The position numbers were made by a program, and so were the translations under genes. The notes under the pieces were generated by a model that saw only the letters and a program-made list of their open reading frames with translations, had not been told where the DNA came from and searched no databases. From assembly GCA_964017065.1 (NCBI GenBank), contig OZ024790.1, positions 3,926,458 through 3,990,457 of the forward strand: 64,000 nucleotides of DNA. The letters are read 5' to 3'. Position 1 is the stretch's first letter, and every line of letters starts with the position of its first letter. Of this stretch, positions 10,681-22,500 are shown piece by piece. The stretch comes from Haliclona indistincta (taxonomy: Eukaryota; Porifera; Demospongiae; Haplosclerida; Chalinidae).

Positions 10681-11339
10681 TTACTCTATAACTGTTTTAC
10701 AAATAATAGGCCTGAGCTTATTATTCTTTCATTTTTTCCTATTATTCTTTTTAGAATTTCTCAATTTTTATTTCTATTATTCCGCATGAGATTGATCGAT
10801 TATTCCCAGAATATTCCTGTTTTCAAAAATGTGATTGAAAAACGATTACAAAATTTATGTGAAGTGAATAATTACTAGCTACAGCTAATAATTTGTTCGT
10901 GTAGCATAACAGAGGCTTCAACATAATCTTCAAGTGCCTCTTCCAAAATTAGTTATTCAAAACACCTTTCTGCAGCGCCAGAAGAAGGCGAAGAAAGACA
11001 TTTTGAGCAGTTTTACTCCATTCGGAACAGACGATGAATTATTGTCATTCCAAAACTGTTTCTACGTCATTTCTTTGCCTTTTTCAAGCTTAGTTTTATC
11101 GGAGTTATGCTTAGCTGATTTTGATGTGGTTGTTGATGATAACACAGGTTTTAACTGAGATCTCTTCTCGGCAGGCATGACAAAATAGCATACCGTGCAT
11201 CCTTGACTTGATGTTCAAGCGTGATTGATTGTGGATCACTGTTAGCAAGATTATTTACTCTTGTTGTTAGGTTTGGAACCTTTGGGCCGCTTCTTTCCAT
11301 TATACCAATACTTATACTTCTCAATTTCACTGGACCAGA
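10681..11339. other. Non-coding or decayed stretch
   Basis: Short frames at 10934-11158 (+) and 11151-11369 (-) are open but resemble no family I can name. The minus-strand one lies downstream of the acidic ORF at 11844-12125 and could be a further exon of it, but no convincing splice pair was found. Confidence 0.3.
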
Positions 11340-11841
11340 AAAGTGGGCTGGCACGGTACCGCACGGCACGGTTTATTTTGTAATGTAAACGCGTGTCGAA
11401 CCGGGCCGTGCCGTACCGTGCTAGCCCTGACCCGCTTCAGAAGTTAGGCCAGCACGACACCGCACGGCACGACACAGCCCAGTTATGCAGTGTAAACAGG
11501 TGTGCCGGGCCGGCACAGGTTCGTGTTCATTATCAACGAATCAGAAACGAGTGGTTTGTTGTTACCATCGCAAAGGATCAATGAAAGGAACTAGTGGACG
11601 GCAGTAGACAAGACAAAGTTTTCCGAAAAACGATTTGAAAGTAGTAACACTTATGGACGCCATTTTGAACTTCTCGACCCCGCCTACAATAGCGTCACTC
11701 TGCCATTACGTCACTAATGGCACAGACCATTTTAGATCTTTTCTTTAGAGTGTAAACGCGTGCTAGGCCATGTCGTGCTGTGCCGTGCCGTGCCGTGCCG
11801 TGCCGTGTCGTGCTGCGCCGTGCTAGGCTAGTGTAAACACA
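11340..11841. repeat. GC-rich repeat cluster with CGTGC/GCACGG runs
   Basis: Repeated GGCACGGTACCGCACGGC-like and TGTAAACGCGTG motifs occur in both orientations, ending in a run of GTGCC repeats and CTAGTGTAAACACAGTA. It resembles the compact element at 10148-10680 in design (low-complexity interior, GTGTAAACGC versus GTGTGAACGC). The left terminus was not identified. It interrupts the acidic ORF on the minus strand near 11842. Confidence 0.5.
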
Positions 11842-12125
11842 GTATTAGGAGGCAGATTACGATCGATTGTCCGTTTCCTTGAAAGTTCAGAAGGCCTTGG
11901 AGGACGTAGCACGGTAAGAATACTAGGTGCTGCAGCTTGCTTAGCAGCTGTTGGCGTTGCATTGCTGGTAGCAACAACTGATCCTGTTTGATCGTCTGAC
12001 GATTCATCGTCTGCACTGGCTTCCTCTTCGCTATCACTCAGAGACAGTTCGTAATCGGCGTCAGCATTCTCCTTCATGATCAACCCTTCTATTGCTGCTT
12101 CTACTGAGACAGTTTTAGCTGCCAT
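11842..12125 (-). CDS. Acidic N-terminal ORF of unknown function, probably truncated
   Basis: It starts at an ATG (12125) and encodes roughly 95 residues, with an acidic serine-rich segment (LSLSDSEEEASADDESSDD) followed by an alanine/threonine-rich and then a basic stretch. The last few codons before the stop lie in the neighbouring GC-rich repeat, so the native C-terminus has been cut off by that repeat. I do not recognise a domain. Acidic N-termini of this kind occur in some transposases and nuclear proteins, but that is not evidence of identity. It may be an old first exon. Confidence 0.35.
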
Positions 12126-12254
12126 AGTGATTCGTGTTGACTTAGCGCACGTGCTTGATGTAACTGATTATTCCAGAATATTCTCAAATTCTTTTCATTG
12201 CTCAAAAATTAATTATTCCAGCATAATAAGCGCATGCCTAACAAAATAAACAAA

Positions 12255-13560
12255 CTAGGCACCAAAGGTGCAGATGCCTCGGTGGAACATTTGACATACA
12301 CAGTAACTGCAGCTATTATACCTTTCTGTACAGCAATCACAAAGCAATAGTTATGCAATCAGCTGAAGCCAATCAGTGCTGACCACAATTCACGTGGTCA
12401 GCACAATTCACGTGGTCAGGCGTGTCTACAATGTTCAGTACTGCCCATGCATACTGAACACGAGCGAGCTAGCTTCCATAGCTTGCTTACACAATTTCTC
12501 TGGACCTGCGCTGCTATCCTGTAGTGAAATTCTAACATATCAGCTTCTAGGTAGTCAACTGTGGATAGCTTTGCCTTTGAAGAACTCCAGATCGCCAGTA
12601 ACAGCCATGATAAATCGCGAGGGAGCAAATTGCGCCATAACTCATGAACTAAGCTTCGTATGAAGTTTTCACATGATCGAAAGTGAGATAATACCGTGTT
12701 CTACTTGCATTGTTATGCCTCGGTGGGCGGAGCCACGGGGCATACTGTAGTCTGTTTGTGTATCTGTGTATGTATGTATGTGTATGTATGTATGTATCTG
12801 TCTGTCTGTCGGCAGGATTTCTCGTCGCTCGCTGAAAACCAAGCGCTGAAACGTGCAACACAAGCTAAAGTCCATATTTGCTTGAAAATGAATTGTAAGG
12901 ATTTTGGTTATAAGGCTCTGTTCGTGAGTTATAGCGTCATTGCTTACCTCGCGATCGCCGGCTGGCGTTCTAGTTGCTGATGTAAAGACAAAATTGTCTA
13001 TTGCTGGCTGGCTTACAGCTAGTGAGTTCGCCTTTACTTCAGAACAGCACGGCAGACTTGTATATGAAGCTGCGTTCTAGAGTTATGGCGTAGCTTTGCT
13101 TACCTCGCGATCGATGGCCATTGCTGGCGATCTAGAGTTCTCCGTTGACAAAACTATCCACAGTTGACTGCCTAGAAGCTGATAGGTTACATCGTATGTC
13201 TAAAGAAATTGTGTAAGCAAGCTATGGACGCTATCTCGCTCGTTGTACGTGCTGTGCCCTGAACAATATAGACACGCCCAGTTGAATTAGTGGTCAGCAC
13301 TGTTTGGCTTCTGATTGCATAACTATTATACTGCATTGTGATTGCTGTACAGAAAGGTACAACAGCTGCAGTTTGTTGCTGTGTATGTTTGCTGTACAGA
13401 AGTCCTGTATACATGCATCTGCAGTTGCTGTGTTTGTGGAATGGTGGATAGTTACTGTACAGGAATTGTGCTATAGCTTGTAAAATAGGTGGAGTTTACT
13501 GTAGCTAGTCCTGCTGTGTACTATGGAATTCCACCGAGGCATCAGCACCTTTGGTGCTTT
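12255..13560. repeat. Large imperfect inverted repeat of the 587-bp family
   Basis: The left arm (about 12258-12660) starts GCACCAAAGGTGC and GATGCCTCGGTGG. The right arm (about 13100-13555) carries the same blocks inverted, ending CCACCGAGGCATCAGCACC and TTTGGTGC. Two family members are therefore head to head, with the hairpin at 12714-12744 and a short (GTAT)n/(CTGT)n run between them. Confidence 0.75.
12714..12744 (-). repeat. 31-nt hairpin, inverted copy
   Basis: TATGCCTCGGTGGGCGGAGC...GGGGCATA is the reverse-complement orientation of the hairpins at 9875 and 10044, with a one-base stem variation. A GTAT/CTGT microsatellite (about 12765-12811) follows within a few tens of bases. Confidence 0.85.
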
Positions 13561-13752
13561 ATTAGTTTCAGAGCTTAACTTTCAGCGTGCGCCTACAAAA
13601 CTTAACCAGGTGACGAAGTAACTCACGAACAGAGCCTTATAACCAAAATCCTTACAATTCATTTTCAAGCAAATATTGACTTTAGCTTGTGTTGCACGTT
13701 TCAGCGCTTAGTTTTCAGCGAGCGACCAGAAATCCTGCCGACAGACAGACAG

Positions 13753-13982
<230 letters not shown>

Positions 13983-13995
13983 AAACAGACTACTG

Positions 13996-14026
13996 TATGC
14001 CCTGTGGCTCCGCCCACCGAGGCATA
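13996..14026 (+). repeat. 31-nt hairpin next to the (CA)n array
   Basis: TATGCCCTGTGGCTCCGCCC...CGAGGCATA, with one stem mismatch compared with the other copies. It is preceded by the same ACTG linker. Confidence 0.88.
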
Positions 14027-14164
14027 ATCAATAGCTGATTTAGCTGTACTTTCTGCTTCTGATTGTGTGACTGTAGATCTACTCCGACAGGTTAGTTGCA
14101 AAAAATATGTAACTGTTGCTCACAGGTCAAGTTGTAAAATGAAAGGGGTAATTGGAAAAGCAGG

Positions 14165-14890
14165 ACGTGGACAACGGACATGGAAGCAGACTATGGACGT
14201 GGACACGGAAATAAGAATTATCGTTATGCACACAGGCATGGTCTCGCAAAAGAAACTAAACCCAACACCCTAAAAACCTTCGCCTAACGTGCCCAGTATA
14301 TGGACCTGACGATGCCCAGTATTTGCCTAACGTGCCCAGTATGGACCTAACGGCGCCCAGTATTCGCCTAACATACGTACCCAGTATGGACCTAACGGCG
14401 CCAACCATTCGCCTAAATTTCAGGGTCTCCACACAAAAAAATCAACTTCTAAAAATTAGCTTTGTTTGGGTAATGAGATTAGCTTTGTTTGGGCAGTAGT
14501 TTCGTTCCATATTTCCCGCTTTTTGCTGGCTGTTCGAGAGATAGAAACGCGCGTTTTCAAGCTCTAGTGACTCCTATAAGCAATATACTTTCGCTTGTGT
14601 GTGCAAAGTACCTAGCTAAGCACGCAAAAAGATGAAACCTTGTGTTTTGCCTGCAGCACAATACCGACAAAATGGTGGCGTTGACACGGTCATGTCCGGT
14701 GTTGTACGGGCGCGCGCGGGAAAATGATTAGCGACTAAAATGGTCTATACTGGGCGCCGTTAGGTCTATACTGGGCACGGTAGGTGAAAGTTTTTAGGGT
14801 CTTGGGTTTAGTATCTAGTGCGAGACCATGCCTGTGTGCATAACAATAGTTCTTATTTCCGTGTCCACGTCCGTAGTCCGCGTCCAGACA
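14165..14890. mobile_element. Inverted-repeat element with internal CCCAGTAT tandem units
   Basis: The left arm (about 14165-14400) contains GGACGTGGACACGGAAATAA and CACACAGGCATGGTCTCGC. The right arm (about 14740-14890) is its complement. Toward the centre the arms dissolve into repeated CGCCTAACGTGCCCAGTAT / GGACCTAACGGCGCCCAGTA units. No ORF of note. The class is unknown. Confidence 0.65.
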
Positions 14891-15255
14891 AAGCGCTTTG
14901 AATGAAGCACACGGAACAGCACTACACAGTCCTCGAAAGTGTAGCAATGTTTCTCATTAGCGCTTACGTAACTACTTCGCACTCCAGAGTCTACTGGAAA
15001 GTCAATTTACAATCCATTAATGCTAATTATTTCCTTTAGGCTCTTAGTGAGAATGGTCTATTATGGTTTATTTTTGCAAGCACTGTTCCTTTACTCTAGT
15101 AAGTGCCATCCCTACACTTTTACTTTTTGTTCAACAAAAGGCTTTCAGTCTGTAAACACAAAGCACTTGAATAGGAGAACTTTCTGCAACTGAAATACTT
15201 TTTGCAATAATTTCGTGGAACCAGATATAAACACTAGCCACGCATGTTTGAAAAA
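14891..15255. other. Non-coding stretch
   Basis: Mostly unique AT-rich DNA. A short fragment (about 15070-15130) resembles one arm of the foldback at 4318-5067 (TTTTGCAAGCACTGTTCCTT). Confidence 0.5.
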
Positions 15256-16478
15256 AATTAAAAAGATTTCTATCGAAATCAAAAGGATGTAGGGTTGTGA
15301 AATCTACCACTGGTCAACAATGTAAACTAACAAGGAACAAGCATGGAATGGTAACACGATTGACTTGCTAACAGACCATAGATCCCTACATCAGTGGCAC
15401 CTGTAGTTGACTATAGCTAGTTCAGCTTAGCTTGTTGCTGTTGACTGACACCTGACGTGCATTCAGCTTGTGACAGCTTATGTACAGCCACTGATGTAGG
15501 GATCTATGGTCTGTTAGCAAGTCAATCGTGTTACCATTCCATGCTTGTTCCTTGTTAGTTTACATTGTTGACCAGTGGTAGATTTCACAACCCTACATCC
15601 TTTTGATTTCGATAGAAATCTTTTTAATTTTCTTGTTTGTGTCCTTTTTTTCTTTTTCAGTGAAGTACAATTTAATATCATGCAATTACTGTGCCATCTT
15701 TGTTTCCACCATTGGTTTGGTTTTCCTGTTGTTGATGGCTTTTCTTTATTATTAAACTTGTAGCTAAATAATTGTTATGCTGTAGATATCAGCTCGCCTA
15801 CGCATGCATGAGCATACGAGCCCCGCCCACACTTGTTTACGGTGGTTATAATTATCTGGCAAGGCAGAATGGTGATTCTGCGCTTGCTAGCTTACCGTTC
15901 TTCGAAGACTCCAGACAAATATGTGTTCTCCGTGATCTATACGGCATGGCGATACTCAAGCTTGTGCTTGGTCACGTGCGCTAACCACAGCTTGGTCACG
16001 TGCGTATTGCGCAATCACTATAATTATTAATGGCGTCTAACCCTTAGCTAACAATGGATCACGATCGAGAAATCGCGGAATTTATATCGCCGTTTTGCTA
16101 AAAACTAAGTTCAAAAGGCACATGCCAGGAGAATTTCACGACTGTTCGTGGGTGTTTTGGTCTCGGCACTGCTCACGTAAAGGTGCTAGGCGAGTGGAAG
16201 AAAGAAAGAAAGAAAGAAGAAAGAAAGAAAGAAGAAAACGAAGATGACGAAACTCGATTTTCACCGTTTCCAGGTTCGTCACTTTAGTAACAATCTCGAG
16301 CAATCTCCTTGCTACTGTAAGATGGGGCAACGCCAGATAGCAGATTTAAGTGTCTTTGGACGTATAAAATTCATCACCAGGCGAAATATCAACGTTTGAA
16401 CGCTAATACATTGTATGTAGCCGCCATCTTGTTTTCTCGTTCAACCCTACATAGGGAGACACTACCGTGTCTCCCTAA
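15256..16478 (+). mobile_element. Complete foldback repeat copy 3 with hairpin-CTAA end
   Basis: The cleanest copy of the family. The foldback (15256-15632) has two perfectly complementary arms of about 138 nt. A body of about 840 nt follows, including a polypurine (GAAA)n stretch near 16195-16235. It ends with the 22-nt hairpin (16454-16475) and CTAA, then T. It is the empty-site reference for the MITE nested in copy 2. The E-box-like GTCACGTGCG blocks and the TTCTTCGAAGA palindrome are conserved in all copies. Non-coding. Confidence 0.8.
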
Positions 16479-17402
16479 TAATAATTATAGTGTTGCAAAA
16501 AGGCTGCAGAAACCTGTATTGATGGAGTACACTTAAGCGAAGGGGTGAGGTAACAAAGACTAATACAGAAATACAAAGTAACTGGCATTTTTATGCACTT
16601 AAGATAGCAAAATATTTGGCCGTTCTACAATCCGAGTCATCATTGGAAATACATGTTATGTATTTTACTTACTATTACCTTGACCTTGTCAATATACCCA
16701 TACCATAGACTTGACCTCTGTCTCAATTTAAGCTTCGCTATAAGAGCATGTGCATGAGACTAGCTGTTACGTAGTTATACATTGAACCACATGCACGTCT
16801 TTGCGCTCATGAGACTGGTGGTTGGGGACATATTTTCAAGTGCCATGTGTCAAACTGTGTGGCAGAACCGCCCTCTGATATCTGTCAAACCAGTATGAAA
16901 ACTATGCAGTTTAGCATAACTTAAAACCACTTTTATGATGAACTTTCATGTGACGTCATAGCAAATGAAAGATTAACCAAACATGATTGTGAATTCAAAG
17001 ACATTGATAAAAACTGCATAAGCTCAAAGTACATGCAAGGAATTAATTTTATTGACATTTATCAGCAATGTATTTTTGCTGAGCATGCACTGCTCTCTAC
17101 CGCAAGTTATAACAAGGCACTAAAATAACATTGGTAAGTTGGAGGTAAAGAGAAGATGACATTGAGTTGATTTTCACTACTTCAAAGTTTCCAAATCTTT
17201 GGGCAATTTTTAATAATACTATAGATTGGGGCACAATGGATATATTGTATATACGTGTAAACACACGAAAACGAATACCCAATTAGTGAGCAAACGACCA
17301 AGCTTTTGTATGCGTTTTCAAACAAATATGCATATCCAGATACGTGTAAACGTGGCCTAAGTTTCACACAACTCCATTATAATGAGTGAAATTGTCCTGC
17401 AG
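16479..17402. other. Unique stretch before the first SRCR exon
   Basis: No exon recognised. An ATG at about 16653 opens a short hydrophobic run but has no donor in the right phase. The end of this stretch (TTGTCCTGCAG) is the splice acceptor of the first SRCR exon of gene A. It could be intron or, if the 6900 exon is not linked, promoter-proximal. Confidence 0.45.
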
Positions 17403-19587
17403 AGGGATGCAGTGTTGAAGGCAGTGTTAGACTAGTAGGAGGACAGGTTGGTAGAGAAGGCACAGTACAAGTGTGTCAAGGAGGAGTATGGGGCTCAGTA
17501 TGTGATGACCAGTGGGGAACACCTGATGCTGCTGTAGTGTGCAGACAACTGGGATATGCCTTTGACTGTGAGTGCATTTTTGATGCTAAAATATATAGCT
17601 ACAGGTACACTTTATCGGTTTCACTACAGACACTTTATATGGAAAAAATCAGAATACCACAACATTGCAGTTCACAAACAATGGAAGAGACTTTTACATT
17701 GGATTCATGCGGAACAATGAGGGCACTACAACTCGTCTCCAACTAGTTGTATCAGCTGAAGGCAGCTCACCAGTACAATTTGGTGTGGAGACCTCCACTG
17801 GAGTGGTGTACACTGGATCAACCACTGCCTCCAGTCCAGTCACTGTCAACCTACCCACCAGCCTTCAAACTAATAGCCCTACCTACACCTATCGTAACAA
17901 AGGAGTCCATGTATACACCATAGGACAAGGATCAGTATCAGTACTGGCCATTAACTATAAAATAGGCACAGTAGGAGAATATTTGGCTTATCCCTACCAA
18001 GATCTGGGTGATGCTTCATATGAGTATTATGTCGTCTCAACTGGTTCACTTGTACCTACAACTAACAGTGAATTTCTTCTAGTAGGCTGTGAAGATAACA
18101 CCACCATCACCATCACTCCCACTGTAACCGTTAGTATTCCAACAGATGTCCAGAGCTCTTCTTCAACTCTTCGATCTGTTTCAAGTGGATCTGATCACAC
18201 GATCACTCTTAACAAAATGCAGACACTCTTTATTGGAAAATCTTCCACAGATGTCACTGGAACTAAAATTGTGTCCAACAAACCATTGACAGTGGTCAGT
18301 GGCCATGAGTGTGGTAATGTGCCATCTACTCAAACATACTGTGAGCATCTGGCAGAAAACATACCACCAACGTCTACCTGGGGCCAAGAGTTCCTTCTTG
18401 TTCCATTTGGTGGAAGAAATGTTGGCCAATACTACAAGGTAGTTTCCTCTCAAAGTGCCACTACAGTCGTACGCAGATGCAACTCTGTGACCTCAACTCA
18501 GACACTCACCTCTGCTGGCAGTTCCTTCACATTCTTCACCAGTTCAACCACCTACTGCTCTGTGGTGGCCAACAAACCAGTCCTTGTCTCTCAGCTTGGC
18601 ATTGGAGGAAGCAATGATAACATAGGAGATCCCATCATCTCTATCCTACCATCACTAGACCAGTTTGCAAACAGATATTCGTTCTTCTCATTGAACACAA
18701 GTGACTTCAATATCAATCAGATCAGTGTGAGTGTTCTAGCACAATACTACCAGCCCAGTAGTATTAGACTGGATGGTCAATCAATCTCATGCTCATGGAA
18801 TCCGATATACAACAGTGGAGGCACTGTTGTTGGGTATGGTTGTCACAAGAGTGTGACAGGAGGAACGACACATGTTGTCAGCCACAACAATCCTGATGGC
18901 AAGCTAGCTGTGTTAGTCCATGGCTGGAATTCTGGAACATTAAGAGGATATGGATATCTTGCTGGTTTGAACCTAAATACAATTACTCAAGGTTCATATA
19001 CATGTTTTTCTGATTCTAAACTAATGTAATTGTATTAATTTTTCAGGAACTCTAGAAGCTCCGTTGAACTCATACTATGGTTCTGTGACCGGTCAAACAG
19101 TGTTCGGAGGTGTTCAGTGTTTGGGTAATGAGACCACTCTACTCAATTGCCATTTCAACTCGTCAGCTCAGTGCAGTACCAAACAGCAAGCTGGAGTTTT
19201 ATGTCCTGGTATGTTGTGGAATTTCCTTCAGTTGCATGATCAAGTACATTACTCTGCTCATTAATTTTATTACAGCATTTCCACAAATATTGACTGGACC
19301 AGTGGACAACACAGTTAACGTTCTAAAAAATGCTACGTTCACATGCATTGCTTATGCATACCCCGCTCCTTTCATTAAGTGGTACAGACAGTTAAAAAAC
19401 GGATCTCTCGAATTTCTCAATGACACCTCCAAATATTCAACTACACTCAGTTTAGGATTAGATAACAGCTCGAGTCAGCTTACAGTCATGAATGTCAGAA
19501 TATCAGTTTCAGGAGAAGAATTTTTGTGCCAAGCAACAAATGGTTTCACTAGTGTTGCATCCAATGCAGCAACTCTGACTGTTTCGA
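17403..19587 (+). CDS. Gene A module 1: split SRCR + IgGFc-binding (type I) + Ig
   Basis: Exons 17403-17567 (SRCR N-half: [26 protein letters not shown]), 17630-18991 (IgGFc-binding domain, 454 codons, with [10 protein letters not shown] and [17 protein letters not shown]), 19047-19208 (SRCR C-half: [18 protein letters not shown]), 19276-19587 (Ig, [11 protein letters not shown]). Introns are 55-67 nt. The IgGFc exon is phase 1 at both ends. Joined directly, the flanking exons read as a canonical SRCR domain with all expected cysteines. IgGFc-binding domains are known from the mucin-like FCGBP; that they bind IgG is not implied for an invertebrate. Confidence 0.9.
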
Positions 19588-22500
19588 GTGAGTTAGATTT
19601 TCACTCAGTCTATACATAATTTATAACATTAACCTATCCTAACAGAGAACTGCAATGAGAGTAGTCTTCGACTGGTTAATAATGACACTGATCGTAAGGG
19701 TATTATAGAGGTGTGTCAGGGTGGAGTCTGGGGTCTAGTCTGCAGTGACCAGTGGGATGTTATTGATGCTGCTGTAGTGTGTAGGCAGCTAGGATATCCC
19801 TTTGATAGTAAGCTATCTTCGTAAGAATGGCTGAAGATTAAATTTGCGAATTTCATTACACAGCTGATGAACTGCAAAGAAGTTCAGAGCAGCTCACAAA
19901 CTATGGAAGAGACTTCTATATTGGATTCTTGAGGAACTATCAAGGCACTACAACTCGTCTCCAACTAGTGGTATCAGCTGAAGGCAGCTCATCAGTACAG
20001 TTTGGTGTGGAGACCTCCAGTGGAGTGGTGTATACTGGAACAACCACTGCCTCCAGCCCAGTCACTGTCAACCTACCCACTAGTCTTCTTGCTAATAGTG
20101 CTACCTATACCTATCGTAACAAAGGAGTCCATGTATACACCATAGGACAAGGATCAGTATCTGTACTGGTCATTAACTATAAATCAGGCACAGTAGGAGA
20201 ATATTTGGCTTATCCCTGTCAAGATCTTGGTGATGCTTCATATGAGTATTACGTCGTCTCAACTGGTTCACTTGTGCCTACAGCTAACAGTGAATTCCTG
20301 CTCGTAGGCTGCAAAGATAACACCACCATCTCCATTACTCCCACTGTAACCGTTAGTATTCCAGCAAATGCACAGAGCACTTCCTCCCCTCTTCAATCCA
20401 TTTCAAGTGGATCCGATCACCAAATTACTCTGAACAAAATGCAGACACTTTTCGTTGGAAAATCTTCGACAGATCTCACTGGATCTAAAATTGTGTCCAA
20501 CAAACCATTGACAGTGGTCAGTGGCCATGAGTGTGGTAATGTGCCATCCACTCAGGGATTTTGTGAGCATCTGGCAGAAAACATACCACCAACGTCTACC
20601 TGGGGCCAGGAGTTCCTTCTTGTTCCATTTGGAGGAAGAAATGTTGGCCAATACTACAAGATTGTGTCCTCTCAAAGTTCCACTACAGTCGTACGCAGAT
20701 GCAACTCAGTGATTTCAACTCAGAAACTCACCTCTGCTGGCAATTCCTTTACATTCTACACCAGTTCAACCACCTACTGCTCTGTGGTGGCCAACAAACC
20801 AGTCCTTGTCTCTCAACTTGGTATTGGAGGAGGCACAGACAGGATAGGAGATCCCATCATCTCTATACTACCATCACTAGACCAATATGCAAACAGATAT
20901 TCGTTCTTCTCATTGAACACAAGTGACTTCAATATCAATCAGATCAGTGTGAGTGTTCTAGCACAATACTACCAGCCCAACAGTATTAGACTGGATGATC
21001 AACTAATCGCATGTTCATGGAATCCCATATACAACAGTGGAGGCACTGTTGTTGGGTATGGTTGTCACAAGAGTGTGACAGGAGGATCGACACATGTTGT
21101 CAGCCACGACAATCCTGATGGCAAGCTAGCTGTGTTAGTCCATGGCTGGGATTCTAGAACATTAAGAGCATATGGGTACCTTGCAGGCATGAGATTTAAT
21201 TCTGGTAAGACTACCGCTACTATTGCTACTTTCACCATATGAATTATGTTGTCCTCCAGCAGCAGCACCAGTTGTTTACTCATTATCTGGTCCAAGTACT
21301 GGCCCAATCCAGTTTGGTAGTGTGCAGTGTGCTGGCAATGAGACCACACTGTTTGATTGCATATACAACTCATCGTTCCAATGTCCTGGAAACAGTTTTG
21401 CTGGAGTAATGTGTCCGGGTGAGTTAATAACTTGTTAAACATATGTCCGACCATGATTATAATTTCATGTACTGTACAGAGATACCCCTCATATATGAGA
21501 ACCCACAGAATGCAACTGCATTAGTGAACGATTCTGTCACGTTCACATGCTCGGCCTTTGGTGATTCTTCTCCAATCATCACCTGGTACAAACAGCACAC
21601 AGGCGACACACTGCAACTCGTAACTGCCATTGGTGGATACGCTATCTCAAGCAATAACTCGGGACAACAAAATGCGACCAGCCAGCTGACAATACACATG
21701 GTGATGCAGTCTGATACAGGTGTATTTGTCTGTGAAGCAGCTAGTAATGGAGCCATTGCTACCAGCACAGCGACACTCACTATTATTGGTAAGAAACAAA
21801 GTGACTTGTCATGGTGCGGTATGGTAAATTATTATTTCAACTCACAGTTCCTGGAAGCATCTCTGTAGTACCATCAGCTGCAACACGAGTCGAGACTTAT
21901 CCAGTCACATTCACATGTACAACAAATGGAATAAACTATCCAAACTTCTTGTGGTACTTTAGCTCTGGCGGCATCCAACAGCTGTTGTACAACTCAGACA
22001 GCAATATCAACATACAGAAGCTAAACCCCCTAACTAGCTCACTGACTGTAGTGTCTGTCTCTCGTTCAGATGCTGGCCAGTACATCTGCAGTGTCAATAG
22101 CACACAAATTAACACCACAGCTGTAGGATCTCTGACTATATTCTGTAAGCCACTGTAATTCACGTTTCATCATTCTATCATTCTTTATTCTCTATTTTAG
22201 TTGCTCCTACTATCTACCAGCAACTAAAGGACCTAATAGCTGTACAACCCAACACTGCTACATTCACATGCTCTGCTAATGGTCTTCCTCAACCTGTCAT
22301 ATTGTGGCTAAGACTAGTCAATGGCCAACAACTCACTATCTCACAGTCCTCCAAGTACTCCATAGTGACTGCACCAGTTGGCACTCAGAACATGACCAGC
22401 ACACTGACTGTATCCAACACAGCCATTGATGATGCTGTATCATACACCTGCAATGCTACCAATCAAGCAGGATTTGTTGCTTCAACTGGCTCTCTCACTG

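Noticed and set aside
16653..16750. Alternative signal-peptide exon for gene A (MLCILLTITL)
   Set aside because: It is hydrophobic, but no donor occurs in phase 1 before the stop.
18181..18453. Minus-strand frames recurring in each IgGFc exon (also at 20403, 24693, 30152, 32440)
   Set aside because: They recur only because the sense exon is duplicated; they have no domain resemblance and lie antisense to a conserved coding exon.
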